Source: an uncultured Lactobacillus sp.
GTDB taxonomy: Bacteria; Bacillota; Bacilli; Lactobacillales; Lactobacillaceae
Direction of reading: 5' to 3'
Assembly (NCBI GenBank): GCA_945281075.1
Contig: CALYQE010000037.1
Location: forward strand, 1 to 15,673
Length of the DNA stretch: 15,673 nt
This document shows, one piece after another, positions 1 through 7,337 of this stretch; positions within the stretch are counted from its first letter, which is position 1, and each line of letters opens with the position of its first letter. Below the pieces are notes generated by a model. That model searched no databases. It was not told where the DNA came from and was given only the letters and a program-made list of their open reading frames with translations. Made by a program: the position numbers and the translations under genes.

Positions 1-207
1 TAAGGTCCTTAAATTGCACAGTATTAAAACTAATAATTAGCACCACATTTTATAATTTGGTGTTTTTATTTTGCACTTGAGTTTTACGAGAAGTATAAAT
101 ATCCAAACAAAAAATGCATAGTCTCGCTAAAAAAGCGTAAATAGGACTAAATTTCTAGTTAGAAAACTATCATAATTTTTGGGTTCGTATTATTAAGTTT
201 GTATTCA
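1..207. other. Non-coding stretch downstream of the toxin gene
   Basis: AT-rich DNA with no plausible gene or start signal. The only structure I see is a small hairpin (CGCT/AGCG arms at 125-128 and 134-137), too weak to call a terminator for the leftward toxin transcript. The window edge prevents further interpretation. Confidence 0.5.
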
Positions 208-543
208 CTACATAGATCTTAATTGATCGATAAATTCAAATAGACCTAACCGATCGGTATCTGTTAATTTACCAATCGGTTGCTGACTAAATACCCACTT
301 TTTAGTTAAACGATATATTTTATGCGTATCGACGTAAGACTGCTTTTTTAAGCCAGCCTCTTTCCATTTTTTAATTGGGTAATATAGTCGCTTTACTCGC
401 GCAGATTTGTTCTCATACTGACTCGTTACTTTAAAAACCTTAACTCTTTCACGCTCAATTTCAATTACTAGTGCTGGGCGGACTTTGCTACCTGCACCTT
501 CATCGAAAGGAACGTTAGCAATATAAATGTCCAACGCTTTCAT
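208..543 (-). CDS. Type II toxin, PemK/MazF-like endoribonuclease
   Basis: A 111-residue protein resembling the PemK/MazF toxin family, which cleave mRNA in the cytoplasm until bound by a cognate antitoxin. What is visible: a short N-terminal strand (DIYIANVPF), a family-like SKVRPALVIEI segment around residues 19-29, a KVTSQY segment near 39-44, the KKQSYVDT element around 66-73 and a C-terminal IGKLTDTD element. Length is typical. The ATG overlaps the antitoxin stop by one base (TAATG), so translation should be coupled. It is more diverged than classical MazF, with a basic lysine-rich middle, so cleavage specificity cannot be predicted. Role in the cell could be stress response, element maintenance or defence. 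The family call is fairly secure, the target is unknown. Confidence 0.8.
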   Translation of the reverse strand: MKALDIYIANVPFDEGAGSKVRPALVIEIERERVKVFKVTSQYENKSARVKRLYYPIKKWKEAGLKKQSYVDTHKIYRLTKKWVFSQQPIGKLTDTDRLGLFEFIDQLRSM

Positions 544-809
544 TACCCATTAACCATCCAATCATGAAAATCAGGTGATTTTTTAGGATCATAGTGACCA
601 TTTTCGTCAATTTCGACATTCTCAACAGGAATTTCTTTGATTAAATCAGCCCAATCAAGTGCAGAAGGTAATTTCTTAATCCGAATTTCATTATCTTTTA
701 CCTCAAATGATACTTTCGTACCTTTCTCTAAACCCAATGATTTACGAATAGCAGCTGGAATAACAACCTGGCCTTTTTGTGATACTTTACCAGTTAAAGT
801 ATTGTGCAT
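543..809 (-). CDS. Type II antitoxin, AbrB/MazE-like DNA-binding protein
   Basis: An 88-residue protein with an N-terminal SpoVT/AbrB swapped-hairpin domain at about residues 5-50: the GKVSQKGQVVIPAAIRKSLGL signature is seen almost intact, followed by KGTKVSFEV and an EIRIKK strand. The acidic C-terminus (residues about 55-88, with DENGHYDPKKSPDFHDW) fits the flexible tail that MazE-type antitoxins use to block their toxin. It is the first gene of the pair, with a clean AAGGAG ribosome binding site 8 bases before the ATG and a promoter at 859-887. Antitoxins of this class usually autorepress, and a short palindrome lies in the leader. AbrB-type regulators without a toxin exist, but the one-base overlap with a MazF-like gene makes the antitoxin role likely. 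Confidence 0.85.
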   Translation of the reverse strand: MHNTLTGKVSQKGQVVIPAAIRKSLGLEKGTKVSFEVKDNEIRIKKLPSALDWADLIKEIPVENVEIDENGHYDPKKSPDFHDWMVNG

Positions 810-831
810 GACATCTTCTCCTTATTGTTTT

Positions 832-842
832 ACGTTGTACGT
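832..842. promoter_or_regulatory. Candidate antitoxin operator palindrome
   Basis: ACGT-TGT-ACGT inverted repeat between the predicted transcription start and the antitoxin ribosome binding site. The location suits autorepression by the AbrB-type antitoxin. The arms are only four bases, so this is a weak call. Confidence 0.3.
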
Positions 843-858
843 CTTACTTCTTACTTAA

Positions 859-887
859 ATTATAAATTAACTTCTCAATCATTTCAA
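859..887 (-). promoter_or_regulatory. Promoter of the toxin-antitoxin pair
   Basis: Reading the minus strand, TTGAAA (887-882) and a perfect TATAAT (864-859) are separated by 17 bases, a good housekeeping sigma-70/SigA promoter. Transcription would start about 50 bases before the antitoxin ATG at 809. Confidence 0.6.
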
Positions 888-1012
888 AAATTAACACGCA
901 GTATAAGCTGCCGACTTTGTCGTTGAAATCTTGCTAAAAGTAATGGTCAGCTTGACTTTCAAGGTACTGTTTTTCTTGGGTTAATGCTTTTATTGCTAGT
1001 TATATTGTATGC

Positions 1013-1066
1013 AAAAAGCGTACCTTTCCCATCAGCAAAATCGAAAAAGGTACACTTTTAATTATT
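1013..1066. repeat. Hairpin repeat, left copy
   Basis: A 54-bp element about 91% identical by eye to 15606-15660, in the same orientation. It forms a stem (arms 1014-1027 and 1046-1059, one mismatch) around an 18-base loop. Read on the minus strand the stem is followed by a T run, so it could terminate leftward transcription, including from the gene tail at 1097-1168. It could equally be a dispersed small repeat. Confidence 0.65.
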
Positions 1067-1096
1067 TATCAAAACATTATGATTACAATTTATCGT

Positions 1097-1168
1097 CTAT
1101 TTCTTGGCCCGTTCCAGCACCGTTGCCGCCTCAACATGCCACGAGCTGAGTTGGTCAATTACACATTC
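1097..1168 (-). pseudogene. 3-prime tail of a lost gene, possibly an RNA methyltransferase
   Basis: Twenty-three codons end at TAG (1099-1097) and read QLSSWHVEAATVLERAKK near the end. The preceding in-frame codon is a stop, with eight further coding-looking codons before it. The DNA is clearly GC-richer than the defence genes nearby. A D-x-x-x-x-W-H-V-E pattern close to the C-terminus recalls the end of TrmA/RlmCD-type uracil-5 RNA methyltransferases, whose 3-prime ends (rumA) are known integration sites of streptococcal integrative elements. This is a weak resemblance from memory. The fragment could belong to another family or be chance. Confidence 0.3.
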
Positions 1169-1362
1169 TTATTTGGCCGCTAACCACAGCGGTTCTTATT
1201 GACTAACTAAAAGTAGCGCACCTGTTTACTCAAGGAAAAAATGTCAGGATCCGATTGATTTTAAAAACGAAATTATAACTCCCGGATTTCATTGGTTTGC
1301 GGGGACATACAAGAGCACAGAATAAGACAAAACGTTTGCGGGAAACCTAAGTCAAATAGCGT

Positions 1363-1962
1363 TTAATATGGCAAATTTTTGTGATCAGCTTGAAGATTAC
1401 TTTGAATTACTTTATAAGTCTTTTCGTGTTCTTCATTAACCCTCGTTGTATCCAAAATAAGAGTTGCATCAATATACGGATAAAGTTTTTCGGCTGTATT
1501 ATTGAAATCATTAGTGGTTATCAGGATATTTTTCTTTGCCTTGGCATTCTTTATTGTAGCGCAAAATTTTGGGAAATCTTTACCGTCTAATACCGACTGC
1601 ACAGGATGAAAAAGTGCAAAGTCTTTATCAAAGCCAAATAGAAAATCTCTATTTCTCTTCCACTGTACAAAATTAATAATCATCCCGTACACGTTAAATG
1701 AGTCTCTTAAATTAAACTTCGGAACTACTTCGCGAAGTCCTTTTTCAAGGAATTGCCTTTCATAAGGAACAGTAGTGTTACCAATTACAACAGTACCCTT
1801 ATTAAATTCCTCCAAATCATAAAGGCAACTAAATACTAGAAGTAGTTTATCATCATCAAAATATCCACGAATTAAAATTCTATTTGTTTCCTTATCAAGC
1901 AAGAGTTCCTTAAATCTCTTGATGAATTCTTTTGGCTCAAATTTTTCAATTCTGTTACACAA
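1363..1962 (-). CDS. Unknown 199-residue protein at the end of the defence operon
   Basis: I do not recognise this protein. It is predicted soluble, with no signal peptide or membrane segment. Residues 29-33 (ILIRG) are followed by YFDDDKLLLVFSCLYDL, then a GTVVIGN strand at 56-62. A second strand (NILITTNDF, 145-153) and ILDTTRV (169-175) follow. The strand order faintly recalls a P-loop fold with the Walker A loop lost, but this is only a shape impression. The first possible start in frame is TTG at 1962, and an in-frame stop lies two codons upstream. A much better ribosome binding site and ATG sit just upstream in another frame (see 1970-1980). It follows the DUF262 gene after 53 bases and is probably cotranscribed, so it may be an accessory, immunity or signalling protein of that system. 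Confidence 0.6.
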   Translation of the reverse strand: MCNRIEKFEPKEFIKRFKELLLDKETNRILIRGYFDDDKLLLVFSCLYDLEEFNKGTVVIGNTTVPYERQFLEKGLREVVPKFNLRDSFNVYGMIINFVQWKRNRDFLFGFDKDFALFHPVQSVLDGKDFPKFCATIKNAKAKKNILITTNDFNNTAEKLYPYIDATLILDTTRVNEEHEKTYKVIQSNLQADHKNLPY

Positions 1963-1969
1963 TATTTAT

Positions 1970-1980
1970 CATACCCCTCG
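1970..1980 (-). promoter_or_regulatory. Ribosome binding site and ATG out of frame with the following gene
   Basis: On the minus strand a GAGGGG motif is followed almost immediately by ATG (1972-1970). That ATG opens only five codons before a stop (MINIV). It lies ten bases before the TTG used for the 199-residue frame, one base out of register. Either the gene starts at TTG with translation aided by this site, or a single-base change has broken the original start. Confidence 0.4.
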
Positions 1981-2015
1981 CAGCAAATTGTTACTGTTAA
2001 TGCCCTTACCATTAT

Positions 2016-3986
2016 CTACCTAACTGTATAAGACACTTGATCCGTAATATCGCAAATTTCAGAAATTTTTGCAATGATAGCTAAGATAACGGTAGCTGAG
2101 AAATTAGTTTCAATCTCTGTTCCATTTTCCAACTTTTCTGGATTCCTATTAACTCTAAATAACATTCTATCAATCCGCCTATTTTCCTTAATGCGGTCAA
2201 AATTCAAACTGTCTTTATTCCAAATATCATTCAGAAAAACAACTAACATTTGACGCCAGGTCTTTACCGAATAGTCATCTCCACTAATAGTAATCTGAAC
2301 AGGTTTCTTACCAGTGACATCAACTGTTTGGTCTATTGTGTATTCACCAGTAATCTCATCTTCACTAACCTCTTTTATGTCTGGCATTGGGAAGATTTTT
2401 ATTAGCTCATCAGTAAGCTTTCCAGTACGGTCAGTAATGGTGTCCTTGCCCCAATGGCCATAAGTTTTTGCTACTTCTCTAGTAAGGGACACGTTTGAAT
2501 CTTGATAATATTCTCTTTTTTCATCATAAGGCTTGTTACTCATTTCTTGATTGTATTTAGTAAGAGTTAAGTTACCTAGTGTGCCACCAAATTGCTCCTT
2601 GACCTTATCCGCATTGGTAACTTGTAATCGCCATTCTGCATTTAAACGCTGAGGCATAATATGTTCTACTTGTGCATCGTTAAAATCAATTGTTTCTTTA
2701 GTACGGTGTTCTTCCAGAATAACTAATGCTAATTTAGCTAAGTGATTTCTTTGATGATAAAGATCTACTTCCATCAAGCTATCGGACAATTTACGATCAT
2801 CGGGGAAATTTGCTTTTAACAGGCGTAGCAACCTTAGCTTTAAATTACCATTTACCTTTGATAAATCACAAAGTCCAACAACAATTTTATTTAAGCCATT
2901 TGTTGGCAATTGGCATGCCTTTAAACGGAATAAGTAGCTCTCCAAAATATGCGCTAACCTATTAGCTTGTCCTTGATCAATTTCACCAGAAGTTATCAAA
3001 TCCATTAGTAACATCAAGTAAGGGAACACTACTTTACTATCCATGACATTAATATGGTCCAAAATCCTGTTGAATTCACTATCTTCAGTTTTATGGTTTA
3101 GTATCTGGTCATAATAGTTGGCAAACTTAAATAAATCTGCTAATGCGTTTTCAGAATTTAATTTTTCAGCAATAAAGTAGTCTTTGTAACTCCCATAAAC
3201 ATTATTTCTCTTAACCGATACATGAGTTTTTACCACTAAGTAATGTCGAATAAATTCTGCAAAAGTCTTAGTTGCAAACATCCGCTCTATCTTAACCCAG
3301 TATTTTTTATAAAGGTCCGACTGCTCCTGCGAATCTAGTTTCATTAAAAGGAAGTTTCGCACTAGATCCGAGGATGAGAGTGAAACCCCAGTTGAGTTTA
3401 AACTTTCAAAAATGACTTGCGGATTTTCTTCATTAGGGTCACTACTTAACTCAATATAAACCATGTTGAAGTGATTCATTGCTTCATACAATTTAGAACT
3501 ATCAGTGTCTGAATTACTAATCAATTTTTGGAACAGTCGATAGTTATCGATGACTTTTGACGGCTGATCGTAATCAGGTATTTCATTCATAACAGATTCA
3601 AATGCTTCATAGTCATGCTCGACCGGCTTTAACTTAAGGTGATTATTATCATTCAGATATTTATTGGTTAAATATTCTTCCTCAATTTCAGCTTGGTCTT
3701 GTTTATCAGCATCTGATAATGCCTTTAGTAGCAGAGTCAAACTAGTTAAACGTTGCTGTCCATCAATGATGCGATAGATATGACTCATCTTATTTCCAGT
3801 TTCAGTAACATAAACAATCGCGCCTATAAAATGATCAGTATCGTTTTGTGCAGCTATCGTTAAATCCTTAAAAAGCTGCTCACACTGTGCTTTATCCCAT
3901 TCATAATTTCGCTGAAAAACGGGGATTTCAAAAATAGTTTTCCCACTTCCTAGGAAATCAAACAGATGGATACTGTCAGCTTTCAT
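2016..3986 (-). CDS. DUF262-DUF1524 (GmrSD-like) nuclease
   Basis: A 656-residue protein with the layout of GmrSD-type modification-dependent restriction enzymes. The N-terminal DUF262 (ParB-like NTPase) shows QRNYEW at 25-30, FIGAIVY at 53-59, the hallmark DGQQRLTSL at 75-83 and FESLNSTGVSLSSSDLVRN around 193-211. The DUF1524 HNH-like nuclease shows VEHIMPQ at 440-446 (catalytic-type His442) and GTLGNLTLT plus NKPYDEK at 468-490. A further domain at about 550-656 ends the chain and recalls the C-terminal region seen on other DUF262 proteins. Family members use NTP to cut DNA carrying foreign modification, others act as effectors within larger systems. The ATG directly follows the stop of the helicase gene (TAGATG), with GGGGAGGAAG embedded in that gene's end, so expression is translationally coupled. 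All key motifs appear intact. Confidence 0.88.
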   Translation of the reverse strand: MKADSIHLFDFLGSGKTIFEIPVFQRNYEWDKAQCEQLFKDLTIAAQNDTDHFIGAIVYVTETGNKMSHIYRIIDGQQRLTSLTLLLKALSDADKQDQAEIEEEYLTNKYLNDNNHLKLKPVEHDYEAFESVMNEIPDYDQPSKVIDNYRLFQKLISNSDTDSSKLYEAMNHFNMVYIELSSDPNEENPQVIFESLNSTGVSLSSSDLVRNFLLMKLDSQEQSDLYKKYWVKIERMFATKTFAEFIRHYLVVKTHVSVKRNNVYGSYKDYFIAEKLNSENALADLFKFANYYDQILNHKTEDSEFNRILDHINVMDSKVVFPYLMLLMDLITSGEIDQGQANRLAHILESYLFRLKACQLPTNGLNKIVVGLCDLSKVNGNLKLRLLRLLKANFPDDRKLSDSLMEVDLYHQRNHLAKLALVILEEHRTKETIDFNDAQVEHIMPQRLNAEWRLQVTNADKVKEQFGGTLGNLTLTKYNQEMSNKPYDEKREYYQDSNVSLTREVAKTYGHWGKDTITDRTGKLTDELIKIFPMPDIKEVSEDEITGEYTIDQTVDVTGKKPVQITISGDDYSVKTWRQMLVVFLNDIWNKDSLNFDRIKENRRIDRMLFRVNRNPEKLENGTEIETNFSATVILAIIAKISEICDITDQVSYTVR

Positions 3987-6900
3987 CTATTCTTCCTCCC
4001 CAAATTCTCGTTGGATGACTTCCTGCAAAGTACCTTCTTGGGCATATTTAGCAGCATCAATCTGTTTAAAATGCTTTTCCATTAAACTATTCTTCAATTC
4101 TTTATCAAATCCAAAAATATAGTTAGTTGAAATCAGATAAATAATCCTCGTTGGTGCCAAGCCATATACCTGGTGTTCCATAATATGCTTAATACGTTCA
4201 TGGTCGTCTGGAAAGAGCTGTTTCATTTTCTCACTGCGAAATAACCGCTTAACAATTTCGGTAATATATAGTCCTGATTTCATATACAGGTCAGCAAATG
4301 TTTTATTAGGATCATCAAAAACACCTGGATTATTGGTTTCAAGATCATCCACCATATGCTTAACAACTGCTTTTGGTGTAAAAATCTGATTAGTCTTTTG
4401 TGGAGGAATATAATCGAAAATATCCTCGGTGCTATTGTCATCGAAGTAATTACTTAATTGGTCCTTTTTTTCAAGGAACTGCTGAATCGAATCATTAAAC
4501 ACTACTTCATCAAATAAGTGACCATCAAAATGTTTCTTTTCATTAGTAGCAGCATCAACATAATCACCACCATCACGCAAGAAACGGAATTGATCCTCCG
4601 TGATGCCTGTTACTTCTTTAAAAACATCATCCTCGGTATAATCGTCAAAATTCTGCAAAGTTAAATTCTTATCACCGTAAGCCATAATAAAGCTGGGAAT
4701 TGTACGAGAAAAGCCCCGCAGGTGTGCTCTAGCATCTTCTTCAACATTATTTAATTTTTGCTCTTCCTCGTGCTTTTCAACACGTTCAACCACTTTAGCT
4801 GGAACATCTTCAACCGTCTTCTTGACGTGGTCTTGTACTCTCTTGCCAAAAGCATCCATAATATTCTGGACAGTAGTTTCATATTTTGTTTTAGCTTCGT
4901 TGAGTTCTGCTTGATCACGCGCAGCTGCTTGTTTTTTCTTATAGTTAACTTCGGCTACTTTCTTTTGATCGTCAAGTTCGTCAGCAATCTTGTTTAATGC
5001 CTGTTCATTTTCCCTTTCAATCTGTTGCTGTTGTTTTTTAGCCTCTCTCTTGGACAAGCCGTAATCATTAGCAACTCTATTAATAACTTCTTTATTTAGA
5101 GAATCATTGACTTTTTTAGAAATAGACTTGGCTGCTGACTTAAAGTCCGTATTGTCAGTATCAGAAACTGAGTCTACTAACTGGTTTCCTAAGTCAGAGT
5201 AAACTTTGTCACCAAAAAGATCTTTTGATTTACCAATTACTCTCTCTTTAGGAATTTCAACTTCACCATCATCATTAACTGAAACCTCTTCAGCACCTTC
5301 AATAGCATTTTGCTCAGTCTTTTTTGCTTTCCCTTCTTTAGCTGTTACTAAACCATTTAATATTTCACGTACTTCGGCAGGTGCTGCAAAGATGCGAGAA
5401 ATATTAGTAAACAAGAAGTTACTCATGAAGCCACGTTTAACAACTTCTTGTGATTTTAGCTGGCGAGGAATAGACATAACCTGCTTAGCATCCAGTTCAA
5501 CCATCTTGCCATTGTCATCTTCACCGATAACTGGGAAGAAATTCAATAGTTTCCGAATGTTTGCCTCATGCTCAGCAGCGGTTCCTTTGCCATTTGAAGT
5601 TTCAGCCATTAAATCATTAGCAAATTCGTCAAAAATAGTCAGTGTCCGTGTTGGATCAAAGTCAAAAACATAGGCATTTTCTTTTTGCACTAATTCGCCA
5701 TTGCGTTCAAAAGTGTATGGATTCTGCGCTCTAAAGGCAGCCTGCATATACTCAGCCGGGCTCTTCATACTAGAAAGCATCAGAACAGCTGACCAAGGTT
5801 TGACCGTTACACCAGTAGTCAACTGGCCCACACTCAAAGTGATCGTTTTATCGTATTCCTTGGTTGCCTTTTGAACTTTATCAAATGCCTTTTCGTTGGC
5901 TTTATCAAGTTGATCATCATTTAATTGGTCGTCATCAAGTTTGCCATCACCAGCCGCAAGAATAATATGATAATGCTTAAATACAGAGTGTTTCTTTAAT
6001 TTCTTAGCCAAGGCCTTGGCACTATCTACTCGGTTAAGAAGCCAGAAAGTATGCGCTAGTTCTTCCCGTAGTGCTGGCGTTGAGAATGGATATTTTTCTC
6101 CAGTAGTTAGTGTATCCAGAAAATGATCCACTGCTTCATCGTAAACAAATTTACCATTCTGCGTTTTGAAAAATTCATTTAAATCAAATGCTGGATCTGC
6201 TTTGTCACCATTGTCTAAATCAACACCCTGTTTTAAAGTGTCTGCCATCATTTCTGATAATTGGTAAGTAAACATGTTTAAGCGTGGCATTACAGCATAT
6301 GGATTGCTACCACCTTCAGCATCTTCATTCCAATCGGCTTTGGCTTGCTGTTCATCAGCATAAGACCAGTTGTAGATTTGATCTGCAGCAAATTTGCCTT
6401 TGGCTAGGGCCTTAAACGGCGTACCAGTAAGATGAAGTGTATACTTACGTTTAATTTTGTCGAATGCCTTATCCGTCTTATAAGTATCCACACCTTCATG
6501 GGCCTCATCAATGATCAATAAATCCCAGTTAAGATCTTCAATCCACTTTAATTTGTCGTATTCTCCACCAAAGTAAACCGAACCTTTTAATCCTTGAAGA
6601 CTCTCAAAAACAACCTGACCATAATCATTGCCATCAGAAATGGAATCAATAAATTCCTGACGAGAAAGTACTGGCTTATCTTTTAAGGCATCCATTTCAC
6701 TAACGAATTTAAGATTAGTTTGCCAGACAATAAATTTTTCAAAATCATCAAACCAGGAGTTTGCAATACTAGGCCGATTTGTAACTACCAGTACATTCTG
6801 CATTTGCATCTTACGGACTAAATCATAAGCAGTGAGTGTCTTACCAAACCGTGGCTTAGCATTCCACAAGAATTCGCTGCCTTCACCATTTTTAAGAAAG

Positions 6901-7334
6901 TAAGCAATTGTTTGATCGACTGCCTTTTGCTGTTCTTTACGAAGCTCATACTGAACATGCTTATCATTACCTTGAATATCCCCATAATCACGATCAGCAA
7001 ACTCATGAAAGTAGTGATGAGATGTTGGTCCATCAATATGAAACCATTCTGTCCTAGGTTTCCGTTCAATCTGCTTTTTCTGGGTTAAGTAATCATGAAA
7101 ATCATGGTCGGTAAAGGTTTCATCGGACCCATCTTCATACCGAGCGTTGCCACGCCATAACAATTTAACTTTGGCATCAACAGTATGGCTCTGTTGCTTA
7201 ATTCGATCTTCGACAGATTGTGATGCAGTGTAACCTATCTTAGTCCATCCGTTATGGGAAATATCGTTAGGAGTGGTGTAGGCATAAATCATTGGAATGA
7301 TTCGTTTGAATGATTTAATTTTAGGCATTGCCAT
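3987..7334 (-). CDS. GIY-YIG-like / DEAH helicase / methyltransferase-lobe fusion
   Basis: A 1115-residue restriction-type motor. Residues about 14-100 resemble a GIY-YIG/T5orf172 nuclease (IYAY at 16-19, WTKIGYT at 30-36, Arg44, TEWF at 96-99). The SF2 helicase core spans about 128-565: Walker A AKPRFGKT at 159-166, DEAH at 276-279, LTGTPF at 302-307, QLTTGVT at 504-510 and a motif VI-like QAAFRAQ at 531-537. A lysine/glutamate-rich coiled coil lies at about 755-865. The C-terminus carries the front of an N6-adenine methyltransferase: IFTPKAVVKHMV at 984-995, a diverged motif I DLYMKSG at 1015-1021 and QVYGLAPT at 1055-1062, with no NPPY motif. The start at 7334 has AAGGAG 12 bases upstream, and ATG at 7328 is an alternative. 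It begins 3 bases after the NPPY gene. It probably translocates on DNA and may cut it. Confidence 0.85.
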   Translation of the reverse strand: MAMPKIKSFKRIIPMIYAYTTPNDISHNGWTKIGYTASQSVEDRIKQQSHTVDAKVKLLWRGNARYEDGSDETFTDHDFHDYLTQKKQIERKPRTEWFHIDGPTSHHYFHEFADRDYGDIQGNDKHVQYELRKEQQKAVDQTIAYFLKNGEGSEFLWNAKPRFGKTLTAYDLVRKMQMQNVLVVTNRPSIANSWFDDFEKFIVWQTNLKFVSEMDALKDKPVLSRQEFIDSISDGNDYGQVVFESLQGLKGSVYFGGEYDKLKWIEDLNWDLLIIDEAHEGVDTYKTDKAFDKIKRKYTLHLTGTPFKALAKGKFAADQIYNWSYADEQQAKADWNEDAEGGSNPYAVMPRLNMFTYQLSEMMADTLKQGVDLDNGDKADPAFDLNEFFKTQNGKFVYDEAVDHFLDTLTTGEKYPFSTPALREELAHTFWLLNRVDSAKALAKKLKKHSVFKHYHIILAAGDGKLDDDQLNDDQLDKANEKAFDKVQKATKEYDKTITLSVGQLTTGVTVKPWSAVLMLSSMKSPAEYMQAAFRAQNPYTFERNGELVQKENAYVFDFDPTRTLTIFDEFANDLMAETSNGKGTAAEHEANIRKLLNFFPVIGEDDNGKMVELDAKQVMSIPRQLKSQEVVKRGFMSNFLFTNISRIFAAPAEVREILNGLVTAKEGKAKKTEQNAIEGAEEVSVNDDGEVEIPKERVIGKSKDLFGDKVYSDLGNQLVDSVSDTDNTDFKSAAKSISKKVNDSLNKEVINRVANDYGLSKREAKKQQQQIERENEQALNKIADELDDQKKVAEVNYKKKQAAARDQAELNEAKTKYETTVQNIMDAFGKRVQDHVKKTVEDVPAKVVERVEKHEEEQKLNNVEEDARAHLRGFSRTIPSFIMAYGDKNLTLQNFDDYTEDDVFKEVTGITEDQFRFLRDGGDYVDAATNEKKHFDGHLFDEVVFNDSIQQFLEKKDQLSNYFDDNSTEDIFDYIPPQKTNQIFTPKAVVKHMVDDLETNNPGVFDDPNKTFADLYMKSGLYITEIVKRLFRSEKMKQLFPDDHERIKHIMEHQVYGLAPTRIIYLISTNYIFGFDKELKNSLMEKHFKQIDAAKYAQEGTLQEVIQREFGEEE

Positions 7335-7337
7335 TGT

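Larger units (their letters stand above)
888..1362. other. Gene-poor junction with gene remnants
   Basis: No intact gene. Besides the hairpin repeat and the gene tail listed separately, two short stretches look like eroded coding DNA. A minus-strand frame of about 21 codons ends at about 951 and contains QEKQYLESQADHYF. A plus-strand open frame from about 1203 to 1325 has no start codon and contains ITPGFHWFAGTYKSTE. GTTTGCGGG occurs twice as a direct repeat (1295-1303 and 1334-1342). The patchwork suggests an old insertion or deletion junction. I recognise none of the fragments with confidence. Confidence 0.4.

Noticed and set aside
637..858. A plus-strand open frame across the antitoxin and its promoter
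   Set aside because: It runs antisense to a clear AbrB-type gene and has no family resemblance.
5206..5673. A 155-codon plus-strand open frame opposite the helicase gene
   Set aside because: It lies antisense inside a well-supported helicase domain region; its serine-rich composition is what the reverse of the coding strand produces, and no ribosome binding site stands out.
6818..7069. An 83-codon minus-strand open frame within the helicase gene
   Set aside because: It is a shifted frame of the GIY-YIG/helicase coding sequence, which has all its motifs in the main frame.
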